DNA of 64,000 nucleotides from Costus lasius. Taxonomy: Eukaryota > Streptophyta > Magnoliopsida > Zingiberales > Costaceae. Below are positions 31,128 through 42,090 of the stretch, piece after piece. The translations under genes and the position numbers were made by a program. Numbering within the stretch: the first letter of the stretch is position 1; the number at the start of each line of letters is the position of its first letter. The stretch covers positions 125,318,499-125,382,498 of the forward strand of contig CM050446.2 in assembly GCA_027563935.2 (NCBI GenBank). The letters are read 5' to 3'. The notes beneath the pieces are model-generated. The model saw only the letters and a list, made by a program, of their open reading frames with translations. It was not told the origin of the DNA and did not search any database.

Positions 31128-32905
31128 ACACCCCAAACCATAAACAATAAACCCCAAACCCCAAACCCTAGACCCTAAACCTTAATCCCATAAACCTCAA
31201 ACCTCAAGCCCCAAAAGCTAAACCCAAAACCCAAAACCCAAGACCCAAAACCAAAAAATCTAAAAACCCAAAACCCAAAAACCCAAAAACCCAAAACCCT
31301 AAACCCTAAACCCTACACCATACACCCTAAACCCTAAACCCTAATCCTCAAACCCCAAACCCTGAACCCCAAACCCTGAACCCCAAACCTTGAACCTTAA
31401 ACCCTAAATCGTAAAAAACTATAACCCTAAAATCTAAACTCTAAACTATAAATGATAATACATAAATCATAAACCCAAATGGGACTACGTGAGTGCATTC
31501 TACTCTTTTTAATCTTTCTAACACCATGAGAATCGTCTTAATCCAACTTCTAGATCAAAAGTTACAGTCATTTGAAGTTTCCTTATATTTAATTTTTTTT
31601 TCTATTTTTATTTTCATTAAATTTATTAATTCTACCCAAACCCTAAACTATGAACCCTAAACCCTAAGCCTATAACCCTAAACCCTAAGCCCTAAACCCA
31701 ATATTTATTTTTTTTATATTTTTATTTTTAATTAAATTTATTATTTCAATTCTCAGGCCCATGCGTGGCTCCCGCATTATGCACCCGTGGCACTCGCGTG
31801 GCGCACACATGGCGCACTATGTTCCTCTAAATTCATCATCCACCATCCAAACCCTAAACCCTAAACCCTAAACTCTAAACCCTAAACCCTATACCGTACA
31901 CCCTACACCGTACACCGTTCACCCTAAACCCTAAACCCCAAACCCCAAACCCCAATCCCCAAACCCTGAATCCTAAACCTTGAACCATAAACCCTAACCC
32001 CTAAAGTTCGAATAAATTCCACCCCTCTTCGCACGGTCCCCCGCTTCAGAAATCACCCAAAATTTTGTTTTCAGCCCTAACGGCTGCCTCTGTAAAGTTC
32101 ATCCAATACCCTCAACCCTAAACCCTAAACCTCAAACCATAAACCCCAAACCCCAAACCCCAAACCTCATAAACCCCAAACCCCAAACCCCAATCCTCAA
32201 ACCACAAAACATAAACCGTAAACCCCTAAACCTCAAACCTCAAGCCCCAAAACCTAAACCCAAAACCCAAAACCCAAGACCCAAAACAAAAAAAAAATCC
32301 AAAAATCCAAAACCTAAAAACCCAAAATCCTAAACTGTAAACCCTAAACTCCAAACCCTAAACCCTAAACCCTAAACCCTACACCCTAAACCCTAAACCC
32401 TAAACCTCAAACCCCAAACCCCAATCCCCAAACCCTGAACCCTAAACCTTGAACCTTAAACCCTAAACCGTAAAAGCCTATAACCCTAAACACTAAACTC
32501 TAAACTATAAATGGTAATACATAAATCATAAACCAAAATTGGACTATGTGAGTGCATTCTACTCTTTTTAATCTTTCTAACGCCGTGAGAATTGTCTCAA
32601 TCCGACTTCTAGATCAAAAGTTACAGTCATTTGAAGTTTCCTTATATTTAAAATTTTTTCCTATTTTTATTTTCATTAAATTTATTAATTCAACCCAAAC
32701 CCTGAACTCTGAATCCTAAACCCTAAGCCTATAACCCTAAACCCTATATTTATTTTTTTTTATGTTTTTATTTTTAATTAAATTTATTAATTCAATTCTC
32801 AGGCCCATGCGTGGCTCCCGCATTGCGCACCCATGGCGCTCGCGTGGCGCACACATGGCGCACTATGTTCCTCTAAATTCATCATCCACCATCCAAATAA
32901 TGTCT
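31128..32905. repeat. Interstitial telomere-like repeat block, two ~1.05-kb units
   Basis: Dozens of perfect and degenerate CCCTAAA units (plant telomere repeat), with variants CCCCAAA, CCCTGAA and ACCCAAA. They surround a non-telomeric segment of about 390 bp that occurs twice (about 31461-31850 and 32520-32898; it contains ACTCTTTTTAATCTTTCTAA and GCGTGGCTCCCGCATT). Anchor pairs 31195/32231 and 31461/32520 give a period of about 1,036-1,059 bp. No gene. It is the flanking sequence of element C's 3' LTR. Confidence 0.9.
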
Positions 32906-33086
32906 TTCGTCTTACACTGGACCTAGATTGGTGATGCAGGAGCATCTTCGGGGATTAATTTAGCTATGTTTGTCTTTCACTTATCTTGTTTTAGAGTATG
33001 GTAGCCTAGGATTTATTTTTTTTTAAGTAATTTTTAATTTCCTAGATGATGTAGTATGTTGTTTTTAGCCTAGGTTGCTTGCACAT
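32906..33086. other. Unassigned sequence
   Basis: A short stretch between the telomere-like block and the next LTR. It has no ORF, no repeat match inside the window and no recognised motif. It may be host sequence. Confidence 0.4.
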
Positions 33087-34896
33087 TGTTGTGTCCATAA
33101 GTGCACGGATACTCGAAGTAATAAAAAGCTATCGAACCACAGAGACCTTGTTGTTAAATACCAATGAATTGATTTCTCACTAGCTAAACAAATCGAGTAT
33201 GATGAAAGTAATCGATCGAACGGTATACAGAAAATCAGAGAAAAAGAATTGGGACTAGGGGTTCATCCACCTTAATATCTATGACTAGATATAATTTAGT
33301 GTTTATCAATTTATTCTTGTTATGGTAAAGATGTTGCTTACTTAATAAAGAAATTAATTCGCTCTCGCGCAGTCAAATTACAAAGAACAACCCTCACTCT
33401 CGTGCAAGATTTATTCAATGTTTAATATAAGTAAACTTTAACAGAGAGATTAAGAATCACTCTCGTGCATTCCATCTCAATATCAAAATCTCAAGCAAAA
33501 CTAAGTATTCTTATACCTTAGTTTTACAAGTTTTACTTAAGGTTTTCAAACAATCCAATATCTATCTCTAGCAAATTTTCATGTCTAACTCAATAATATT
33601 TCCTAGATCAAAACATTAACAAGAATTAAACTACAGAAATCTAGAAATAAGAACAAACTTAATTTCTTACGATGAGTTCCTAAATCTCAATTTTAGGGTT
33701 CCAAGTTTTGAAAATCACTTTTCAGTCCATATCACAAAACTCTAACACATGTTAATGATTGAAACTAGAAAAGATTAAAGACATTAATCTCTTAAGTAAA
33801 ATTACCGTACAAAAAATATCCTAATGAAATAAAGATCATCTAGTCATTAAGAAATTAAGGGGATTACACCCTTTGTCCCAAAAAGAAGGTTTAAGCTAGC
33901 ATGATTGAAGGATTACAGTAAAACAATGTTTAGATTGATCGAGAATTGAAAGAAAAGAAGAAATTTTACTAAACAAGGCTGTAATGAAAATTATAGCCTG
34001 TAATTAGCTCTCAAACTCGATGAACAGTGGCGGTGCCCACGAATTCTTTGATTTCTCCTTCGATCGATCTCCTTTCACTCTGAAACTTTCGGTGTATGTT
34101 CTCCTCCTTCAGGCGCAGCTTCTTAAATTTCACGGTCGATGATGGTCTGTACGCTTGTCAGTGATGAACCCTAGGGCGACAGTGATTCTCTAAAATTCTC
34201 CGTGTAGAGTTGATAAAAATTGGTCCTTTCACTTTTAGATCCTTCTCTTCTTTATCCTGGTCGTTCCCCTTTTTACGGATCTTTAATTGGTGCTCTAAAG
34301 CTCGAGAAATCATCTTTTTAAGTGTTCAGCGGAAGAATCGGGCAACTGGGCCGTAAATTACGGTACCGTGAATATAATTACGGTAGTGCCGTAATGTCTT
34401 CTGAAGTCTCGGTATGAAATTATCTTGAAATTATGGTACCATAAAAAGTCTTACGGTAGTACCGTATTCTCTTCAAAAGTCACTATATGAATTTGGACCT
34501 AAATCACGGCACTATAAAATGTATTACGGTAGTACCATAATTTTCCAAAAAGTTTCTGCAGGAAGCGGCCGTGAAAATTATTACGGTAGTGCCATATTTG
34601 CATATTACAGCCGTAAAATTCATTACGGCACTACCGTAATTTTGCTAGAAAACTCAATTTGACTTGAAATTTGATGTGTAAACTCTTCGTGATGATTAGA
34701 ATCCATATATGTATTGAAATTGCTTAAAAACCTATCAGAATGATGCCTTTTTACCTGAAATTAATCAAAAACCAAGAAAGGTGTAGATTCCGAAGTATTG
34801 GATAAATAAGGCATAAAAATAAGCAAAAGAGTACAATTATGATTCCAAAAGACTAGTTAATAAGTATGAAAATTACTATGAAATTTAGAATCATCA
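33087..34896 (-). repeat. 3' LTR of element E (about 1,810 bp)
   Basis: Plus strand starts about TGTTGTGTCC (33087, possibly 33090) and ends TTAGAATCATCA. The polypurine/GAGGACAAGC signal follows at 34897-34931. R/U5 carries CTCTCG words near 33363, 33391 and 33451 on the plus strand. The palindrome array is at 34358-34640. A weak TATA-like TTAAAAAG is on the minus strand near 34314-34321. The left border is approximate. Confidence 0.8.
34358..34640. repeat. Paired-palindrome array in the LTR of element E
   Basis: Four or five modules, spaced about 65-70 bp. In the first, TTACGGTACCGTGAA (34358-34372) is followed by ATTACGGTAGTGCCGTAAT (34377-34395). The next begins TTATGGTACCATAA, where both arms of the palindrome have changed together. 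Confidence 0.85.
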
Positions 34897-36042
34897 AAAT
34901 ACATAAGGCTCAAACTTTGCTTGTCCTCAAATAAATAAAGAAATCAATACTGATTATGGAAAATAAACTTTCAAATGATGAATAAATTTCTAAAATACAA
35001 TTACTTATGAAAAATTCACATGAAATAACAACTTAAAATTTCAAATAAGTATGTCGTCCTCCGAATTCAATCTTTAAGATCCAGGACTAAATCAAATAAA
35101 ATTTCGCAATGTGCATAAATAGAACTTCAATCTCATGAGTTCACCTAGTTTTAGTTTTTGAGTTCAAATAATCTCTCTCATGGCATGCACCCACATAGAT
35201 ACATACTTTTTAATTGAACTTCAACTCTTATCTTCGGTACCATTGCAAATACAATGCCAAGAAGAGGAGTTATTCTTTTCAGAGTTCAACCCATGTCTTT
35301 AGGTTCCACTGCCAATTTTTCGCAGTGCCAAATAGGGGAGTCACTTTTCGTTTTGGATTTCGGATTCTTTCTTCCCAACAAATGACAAGATGGACTTTAA
35401 GGATCTACTAGGTTTAATCAATTGATATCAATCCAAAAATCATACAACATATGCTCATTTTATTTAAAGGAGTTATTTCTCTTTCAAATTTCATTCATTA
35501 AACAATATATTTACCCAAAACTTCATGTATTAATCAATGGAAAATTCCAACAGATAAATTATATCAAATAAATAAATTTAGCATATTAGGTCTATTTCCA
35601 ATTCTCAAGTATTGTCATGTACAGTAATTTATCATCAAGAAAAATTTTGGCATGATAACTGCAATAATTTCATGAATTCGTTCTACACATCTTCATCACA
35701 GTGTCAAAATTTTCAATAGATCAGAAAAATATATCATTATAGATCTTGACTTCAACCATCCAAATCATAAGAACGCACTAACACTTGGTGTACAAAACCA
35801 TATCACATCATCCATGCAAAGCATACAAAGTTATACAACCACATCGAATTACCATCAAATCAAGTATCATAAAATTCTCAATACACCCATATCGAAAAAG
35901 ATTTAGCAGTTATAACTCAGAATCGAGGATCAGTAGTAGGCGGACACAAGAAGTATGACAGATTCATCCTTCCCTACAAGAGTATAAAATCATTATCAAT
36001 CAATAAAGCACAAGTAAAGCAATAGATAAAGGAAAAGGATAC
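34897..36042 (-). other. Polypurine region and 3' UTR of element E
   Basis: A/T-rich and non-coding. On the minus strand the end reads GAGGACAAGCAAAGTTTGAG before the LTR. Two copies of a GGCATTG/GGCACTG...GGTACC/GGAACC block lie near 35235-35340 and resemble the GGGGCAGTGGTACC word in the 3' UTR of element C. No credible ORF. Confidence 0.65.
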
Positions 36043-37419
36043 TCACAAAGCTCTATTCATCAGAGTCTGTCTCCTCATCATCTCCCTCAGCTGGGGTGGC
36101 ATCCATGGGGTCACCCTGAGATCCTCTTTCTCCATCACCATTGCGCTTGAGACGAAGGTAGTCCTTGATTTCTTCAACGTCATCATGTATATGCACCACA
36201 TAATCAAATATCCTCCCACGGTAGATGTCAATTGGTGCACATCGGCAAAAAGAGCCTGGAAACCAGGGTCTTGATAGCTCTGCCATCCACTCTGATTTGG
36301 GGCTGCATGATGTGAGGAGGATCCGGTAGCTCTGTGCGGTGGTGGATCGGCAGCTCTGGAGGGTGAAGAATTTATACCCATCCCAAATGGGTCATCACCC
36401 CAGGCAGCCGGTGGTGGTGGTACAGAATCCACAGGTGTAGGGGTGGCATAAGCAGCAGCACTCGGGGATAGCTTCCAGTTTTCTTGGTTTTGCACTGTGG
36501 TTCTCCCTGGGTTTGGCAATGGCAAAGTAGGAAGCCTAGGCTGCAGAATCAAACAATACGTATCTCCATCCCTGACAATCATTTTCATGGCAATGCAGGA
36601 TTCAATGTCAATCCTGGCATTGCCCCTGGCAACCTCAATACCATAGGGCTCAATCCCCAAATAAAGTGCTATAGGAGTGAGGAGTCCTCCTATCACTATC
36701 GTGCCCTTCTTAGCTCTAGCTACCTTGTCCAAATGTTTTATGAAAAAGAAAGCAACATCCAAAAAATACCCATGAAGCATGCACCAAAGGAAGAATAATT
36801 CAAATTGACGGACCATACCGTCCCTATCCCCTCGCCCGAAAACGGTATGAGCTAGAAGTCGGTGGGCATATTTGATGCACGGGTTGGAGATGCTGGTAGC
36901 TCTTGTTGAGGAAGGAAAGAATCTGGTTTCTGCGGTGATTTGGTTCCAGAAGACATTCTCGATGAACCCAATAGGTGGCTCGGTGCGCCCCTCATTCGGT
37001 AAGTGAAAAATACGTCTAATCTCTCTAAGTGCGAGCTTCTTTTCTTCATTGGCCATCCGGAATCTGATTTCCCCTTTAGCTAGACCATTAGAATATTCAT
37101 CCAACTCCACCTCCAAGCTGCTGAGTACCTCTAGCACTAGAGGTAGATAAGTTTGTGGAGTCATATCAAAGAATTTCTTTGTAGCGATTTGGTCAAACAT
37201 CCAAAGAACATCCTCTTTCAACCCCAAAGTCTCCAATGCACGAGTATCAGCATATTTAGTCTTGACAAAGCATATAGTGAGCAGCTGATTATACCTTTGC
37301 TCTTGAGTTTCATCCTTGAAGATGATTCCATAAGGGTTTGAGGGGGGAGCTGGGACTGAAGATTCAGTTGGTCCCATACCCTTCCTCTTGGATGCTACTT
37401 GCTTGGTTCTGGGTGCCAT
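36043..37419 (-). CDS. ATHILA ORF-1-like protein, element E (open, 458 aa)
   Basis: I choose the ATG at 37417-37419 (MAPRTKQVASKRKG) because the B and C copies begin with the same short basic N-terminus; the frame also extends upstream to 37488. The core is intact: TRALETLGLKEDVLWMFDQI, LPLVLEVLSSLEVELDEYS, EIRFRMANEEKKL, CIKYAHRLLAHTVFGRGDRDG, ELFFLWCMLHG, GGLLTPIALYLGIEPYGIEVARG and ESCIAMKMIVRDGD. After about residue 400 (VHQLTSTVG) the frame seems wrong. The neighbouring frame (36053-36286) gives IHDDVEEIKDYLRLK and an acidic end EGDDEETDSDE, so a one-base slip near 36215 probably replaced the native tail. It has no signal peptide or clear membrane segment. Function unknown; in Athila elements it follows pol. 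Confidence 0.75.
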   Translation of the reverse strand: MAPRTKQVASKRKGMGPTESSVPAPPSNPYGIIFKDETQEQRYNQLLTICFVKTKYADTRALETLGLKEDVLWMFDQIATKKFFDMTPQTYLPLVLEVLSSLEVELDEYSNGLAKGEIRFRMANEEKKLALREIRRIFHLPNEGRTEPPIGFIENVFWNQITAETRFFPSSTRATSISNPCIKYAHRLLAHTVFGRGDRDGMVRQFELFFLWCMLHGYFLDVAFFFIKHLDKVARAKKGTIVIGGLLTPIALYLGIEPYGIEVARGNARIDIESCIAMKMIVRDGDTYCLILQPRLPTLPLPNPGRTTVQNQENWKLSPSAAAYATPTPVDSVPPPPAAWGDDPFGMGINSSPSRAADPPPHRATGSSSHHAAPNQSGWQSYQDPGFQALFADVHQLTSTVGGYLIMWCIYMMTLKKSRTTFVSSAMVMEKEDLRVTPWMPPQLREMMRRQTLMNRAL

Positions 37420-37885
37420 GGTAATATGCAAGCAAAAGATGCAAAGAACTTTTGAAGAAAAACTGAAGGCAGAAGTGTTACCGAACAAGGAAGAATGAGG
37501 TTGAACAGGTCTGGTCGAAGTCCCCTTGAATCTAAGTTACTGAGCTACTCCTGAGCTTCCAATCTCCTTCAGGAACTTTCTTCTACCTCTGGAGAGAATT
37601 TGGGAAGCAAAGATCAAGTTGTATCTCAGCTTAATCGACACAAATCTACAAGGGAAAAAGTGGGCGGTCAAACAGTAGCTGAGCTGGATTGAGCTCGATA
37701 ATCTCAAAATCTCAGACAAGAATTGGTCGGAAATCGGTTAGAAATCGGTTTGGAAAGGTCGCCTAAGGATTTGGAAGCAAGAAATCGAAGCAAACAAGAG
37801 ATCGGCGCGATCTCAAGCGGAGAAACCATAAAACATGGCACCGAAACCCCTAAATATGGCACCAAAATCATGTGGGGCCTATACA
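37420..37885 (-). other. Leader of ORF-1, element E
   Basis: Non-coding stretch between the palindrome array and the ORF-1 start. On the minus strand a TATA-like GCCATATTTAG lies near 37852-37862, just downstream of the array. It is a weaker match than in element B. Confidence 0.45.
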
Positions 37886-38132
37886 ATTACGGTACCATAA
37901 AACATTTACGGTAGTGCCGTAAAGTCGAACGAACTCTCGGCTGGGAAAAGGCGTCAAATTACGGTACCGTAAAGATAATACGGCACTGTCGTAATTTGCT
38001 CAAAAATTCCAGAAAGTTTTGGTTCGAAAATCACTCAAAATTACGGTACTGTGAAAAACATTATAAAATTCATTACGGTAGTACCGTATAGAAAATACGG
38101 TACCGTAACAATGGTTACAACACTACCGTAAT
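37886..38132. repeat. Paired-palindrome array upstream of ORF-1 (element E)
   Basis: Modules start near 37886, 37958, 38039 and 38094. For example, ATTACGGTACCATAA is followed by TTACGGTAGTGCCGTAA, and ATTACGGTACCGTAA by ATACGGCACTGTCGTAAT. They have the same sequence type, order and spacing as in the LTR of element E (34358-34640), and differ from the CACGG type of element B. Confidence 0.83.
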
Positions 38133-38373
38133 TTGTCCAAAAATTCAGAGAATCACTATTTTTTTTTCAAAACAAAATTCAATCTAGAATCACCGATAAT
38201 AGAGAAAAAGAAAAAGTTAGTACAAAAACAAAAACAAAAATAAAAGAAAAGAAAGAGTGCTTGGGTTGCCTCCCAAGAAGCGCTAATTTTTCGATTTTTA
38301 GCTTGACCGTTCCGCACTAAGATTTGCTCGAGAGTCATCAAGTAGGAACTTCTCTCCTTTCTCAGTCTGTTCT

Positions 38374-39217
38374 TCATGGAAATAATGCTTTAATCTTTGA
38401 CTTATCACTCCATATATCTACTGCTCCATAGGGGTAGGTTTTCTTCACCTGGAAAGGTCTAGACCATCGAGATTTAAATTTACCAGGAAAAAGTTTCAAC
38501 CTAAAATTAAACAAAAGAACAAAGTCACCTGGGTGGAATTCCTTTCTAAAGATATGTCGATCATGCCATCTTTTAGTCCTCTCTTTATAGATTTTCGCAT
38601 TTTCATAAGCGGAGAGTCTAATCTCATCAAGTTCATTCAATTGTATTTTACGTTTTTCTCCCGTGTCCCTTAGGTCGAAGTTTAGTGCCTTGATTGCCCA
38701 GAACGCTTTGTGCTCGAGCTCTACAGGTAGATGACAAGATTTACCATAAACTAATTGAAAAGGAGACATACCTATCTGTGTTTTGAAAGCTGTCCGGCAT
38801 GCCCATAGCGCATCATCAAGCTTGAAAGCTCAGTCCTTCCTTGTTCTTGACACTGTTTTCTCCAATATCCCTTTGATTTCTTTATTCGATATCTCCACTT
38901 GTACACTTATTTGGGGATGGTAAGGTGTTGCAACTCTATGATTTACCCCATACTTTCGAAGCAAAGCTAAAAACTTGTGTTCAATAAAGTGATAGCCTCC
39001 ATCACTAATTACTACTCGTGGTATCCCAAATCGTGGAAAGATAATCTTTTTAAATAATTTAACAACAATCCTAGAATCATTAGTAGAAGAAGCGATGGCT
39101 TCCACCCACTTGGAAACATAGTCTACTGCCACAAGTATATATTTGTTACCTCCAGACGATGGAAACGGTCCCATAAAATCAATCCCCCAAACATCAAATA
39201 TTTCAACTTCAAGTATT
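38374..39217 (-). pseudogene. Integrase core and C-terminal part, element E
   Basis: On the minus strand the core starts [18 protein letters not shown], continues through [15 protein letters not shown] and [14 protein letters not shown] (all three acidic residues present), then a TGA near 38826-38829 where Trp is expected (KDWA), then [23 protein letters not shown] and [20 protein letters not shown]. It ends at 38374 (KIKALFP). Upstream it is interrupted by the solo LTR at 39223-41066, after TSD GTGGA. Confidence 0.85.
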
Positions 39218-39222
39218 GTGGA

Positions 39223-41066
39223 TGATGTCTCGTATTTCTATAGTCTTTTTGACCTACATTTACTAGCGAATCGAGACCTATTATCATGCTTTTACATCTC
39301 TTTCTAGCTTATTTCATTGATTTTCTTCTGAAGCTTCACTTCTTGTCATGTTTGATTAATACAGGACAATTCACTCGCTTTTGGAACTATTTGGAGGTAT
39401 ATGTATATCCCCGAGTGAATCAAGAACCTTGACGAGAAGTTTGGCTTCAAACGGGGCTAATTTTCAAAATTACGACCGAGGCCCTAATCTACATTATGGC
39501 CGTAATTTCCAGTTTGAATTCTCAAGAAGCCCATTTTCATTGAAGCATAATCATATTCCGAAGGCGTGCTCTCAATCTTCTCAAAAGAAGCCTTTCGGAA
39601 GACAAAAATTTTGACAAGAGATATTACGGGTATAGCCGTAATTTCAGCCTGCCCGTAATCTTCACATCGGCCACCTTTGATATCATTATATGGCCGGAAT
39701 TCATATCAAGTCAAAGGTCAACTCACACGCAAAATTTTAAATGAAACGGAGTTCTTCATCAAAATAACGGGCATGCCCATAATCCTCATTACACCCGTAA
39801 TGGTATTAAGAGCATTAAGTGTATTGGAGGGCTGCAATAAATGGGTCATAACTTTTGCGTTACAACTCCGATTAGGGTGTTTTTGGTGTCATTATGATGA
39901 GCTTTTAATGGCCCATAAGTGTATGAACATTTCAGGAGCTGAAGAGAATCGATGTCATCGACATTACAGCCAAGCCCGTAATCTTCATTACCCCCATAAT
40001 CACACTTGCGCAGCCCAAACTTAAATAAGCCAGAACTCTCTCATTATAGCTCCGTTTTGAACGTTCTTGGTGTCAAAACGTAGCTAATTAAAAAGGGCTA
40101 TAATGCTGGCATATCAAAGGGCACTTTTGAAATGATAAAAGGGGCAAAAATCTCGGAAGAATGCAGCGCCCAGTTGGGGCTCAAGGGGAGCTAGTGAGTT
40201 TTGCAAAGGGAAGTTCTTGGCGACAACAAGGGAGGAGGAAGGAATGGTACATCATTCTAGAAGACTTAAAAGAATGTCACAACGTTTCTGTAGAGAGTTT
40301 GTTTCCTCTTTCTTCTATCTTCTCTTTAGTTTCTTCTGTTCCTTTAGAGATTTGTACTGAATCGATGCTATGATAGCATAATCTTCTTTATCGGAACAAG
40401 AGTGTATTTGAGTTGTTTGGATATTGTTTTCAAACTTGTTTTCTTATAGCTAATGTAATTTTATTTCGTGTTTATTCAATTTGTGATGTTTTACTGCTAG
40501 TTTTGCCTTGATCACGCAATTACATTTCTTGGGCGCCGCAAGAAGGACCGAAAGGTGAATTGCGACGCCAGATCTGCCTTATCGAACATGCTATGAGAGG
40601 TCAAGAATTAGGACCAGATTTGTGTGAGGAACTTTATAATATCTCTGAACCCAATGGATCAATCTAGGTTCGGTTAGCCACGAAAGTAGGATGCCGATCT
40701 AGATTGATACCAGATTACACCGTCGAAAGAGGGTAATCTGTACCATTAGATATTTCCTTGAATACTTTTAAAATTGCATTGTTATGATAATTGTCTTGTT
40801 TGAGTTTAAGATCCATCAACGAGATGAACTCGAAGTTCCGATGTCTCTAAACCTTGCTTTCTATCCAAAACTTACACTTGCTTGATTCGGCTAGCATTTG
40901 TATTTAGTTGTATTTTCGAAAAACCCAAAAACATTTACCCGATTGTCTAGCTACTGATTTGCAATCACTCGGTACTTGATCACTGTCCCTGTGGGATCGA
41001 CATCTTAAGTACGACTACGACAAAGCCGTCATGCTTGCGATTAGTGGTATAATAAAGTACACATCA
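39223..41066 (+). repeat. Solo gypsy LTR, TSD GTGGA
   Basis: A 1,844-bp LTR, TGATGTCTCG to GTACACATCA (TGATGT/ACATCA inverted ends), flanked by perfect GTGGA repeats (39218-39222 and 41067-41071), with no PBS or PPT next to it. It sits inside element E integrase. It contains an ATTACGG-type palindrome region (39468-40010), a weak TATA-like GATAAAAGGGG near 40134, and GAGAG/GAAAG words near 40595, 40685 and 40727. It belongs to the family of the D LTR (23805-25554), on the opposite strand. Confidence 0.93.
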
Positions 41067-41071
41067 GTGGA

Positions 41072-41383
41072 CAATGGCATCTCATTCCTCTTGTTGATGT
41101 TCCCCGTCTTTTGGCAACTATCACAAGACAGTATAAAATTTCTAGCATCTTTAAATAAAAAGGGCCAATAAAATCCAGATTGTAGTACTTTAAAAATAGT
41201 TTTTTCAGCACTAGCATGCCCTCCATAAGATGATCCATGACATTGTAATAGTATATCCTTGGTTTCTTTTTCGGGGATACATCTCCTAAATATGCCATCT
41301 GCACATCTTCTAAAAACATAAAGCTCATCCCAAAAATAATGTTTGACATCAGCTAAGAATCTCTTCTTGCCTTGATAACTCAA
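41072..41383 (-). pseudogene. Integrase N-terminal zinc region, element E
   Basis: Encodes KKRFLADVKHYFWDELYVFRRCADGIFRRCIPEKE, LQCHGSSYGGHAS, LQSGFYWPFLF and SCDSCQKTGNINKRNEMP: the HHCC zinc site before the integrase core. The frame then enters the solo LTR at 41066. It shows the Gln codon (CAA) that became a stop in elements B and F. Confidence 0.82.
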
Positions 41384-42085
41384 ATCAAGAGGAAAACATT
41401 AGCAACAAGATAATTTACTATATCTGCATACCACGAAGCCTTGATCTGTTCAATCCTCAAGAGTTGTTCCTCAGGAAAGGAATCATTGATTGTATCACCT
41501 TTATCATCTTCTACAATTATCCTCGAAAGATGATCCGCAATAAAATTTTCAGTTCCTTTCTTGTCCTTGATTTCCAAATCAAACTCTTGTCTAAGTAGAC
41601 GCGGTTTACTATCTTTCTTCTGCATCAAATACTTAACCGCTGCAAGATCAGTGTACACCACAACTTTTGAATTTATCAAATAAGATCTTAATTTATCAAA
41701 AGCAAAAAACAATAGCTAAAAGTGCCTTCTTAGTTGTGGTGTAATTCCTTTGTGTCTCATCCAAAGTTTTACTAGCATAATAAATCGCATAAGGCTTCTT
41801 TTCCTTCCTTTGACCTAGAACTGCTCCTATAGCAAAATCACTGCCATCGCACATAAGCTCAAAAGGCAATTCCCAATTAGGTGGCTGCATGATAGGTGCT
41901 GATAGTAAGGCTTTCTTCAGTTCCTGAAAAGCAAGCAAATAATTCTCATCAAAACAGAATTTAGCATATTTACAAAGTAAATCAGTGAGTGGTTTAGCAA
42001 GTTTAGAGAAATCCTTGATAAAGCGTTAGTAAAATCCTGCATGTCCCAAGAAGCTTCTGATCTCTTTAACTGTTGTGGGTGGTGC
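41380..42085 (-). pseudogene. RNase H and connection region, element E
   Basis: Encodes SFLGHAGFY, a stop in place of Arg, RFIKDFSKLAKPLTDLL, APIMQPPNWELPFELMCDGSDFAIGAVLGQ, and [14 protein letters not shown] one-base gain in a T run near 41705 shifts the frame into [23 protein letters not shown]. The RNase H residues are partly altered (TTKKALLAI lacks the usual Glu; FTDH is YTDL). It is cut on the right by the solo LTR at 42091, after TSD TAGCT. Confidence 0.82.
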
Positions 42086-42090
42086 TAGCT

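Noticed and set aside
34358..34640. CRISPR-like spaced palindromic repeats
   Set aside because: The genome is eukaryotic, the repeats are degenerate, the intervening sequence is similar between modules, and they sit inside an LTR.
36043..37419. Host gene reading of ORF-1
   Set aside because: Two further copies in the window lie in the same position relative to integrase and LTR, so it is an element gene.
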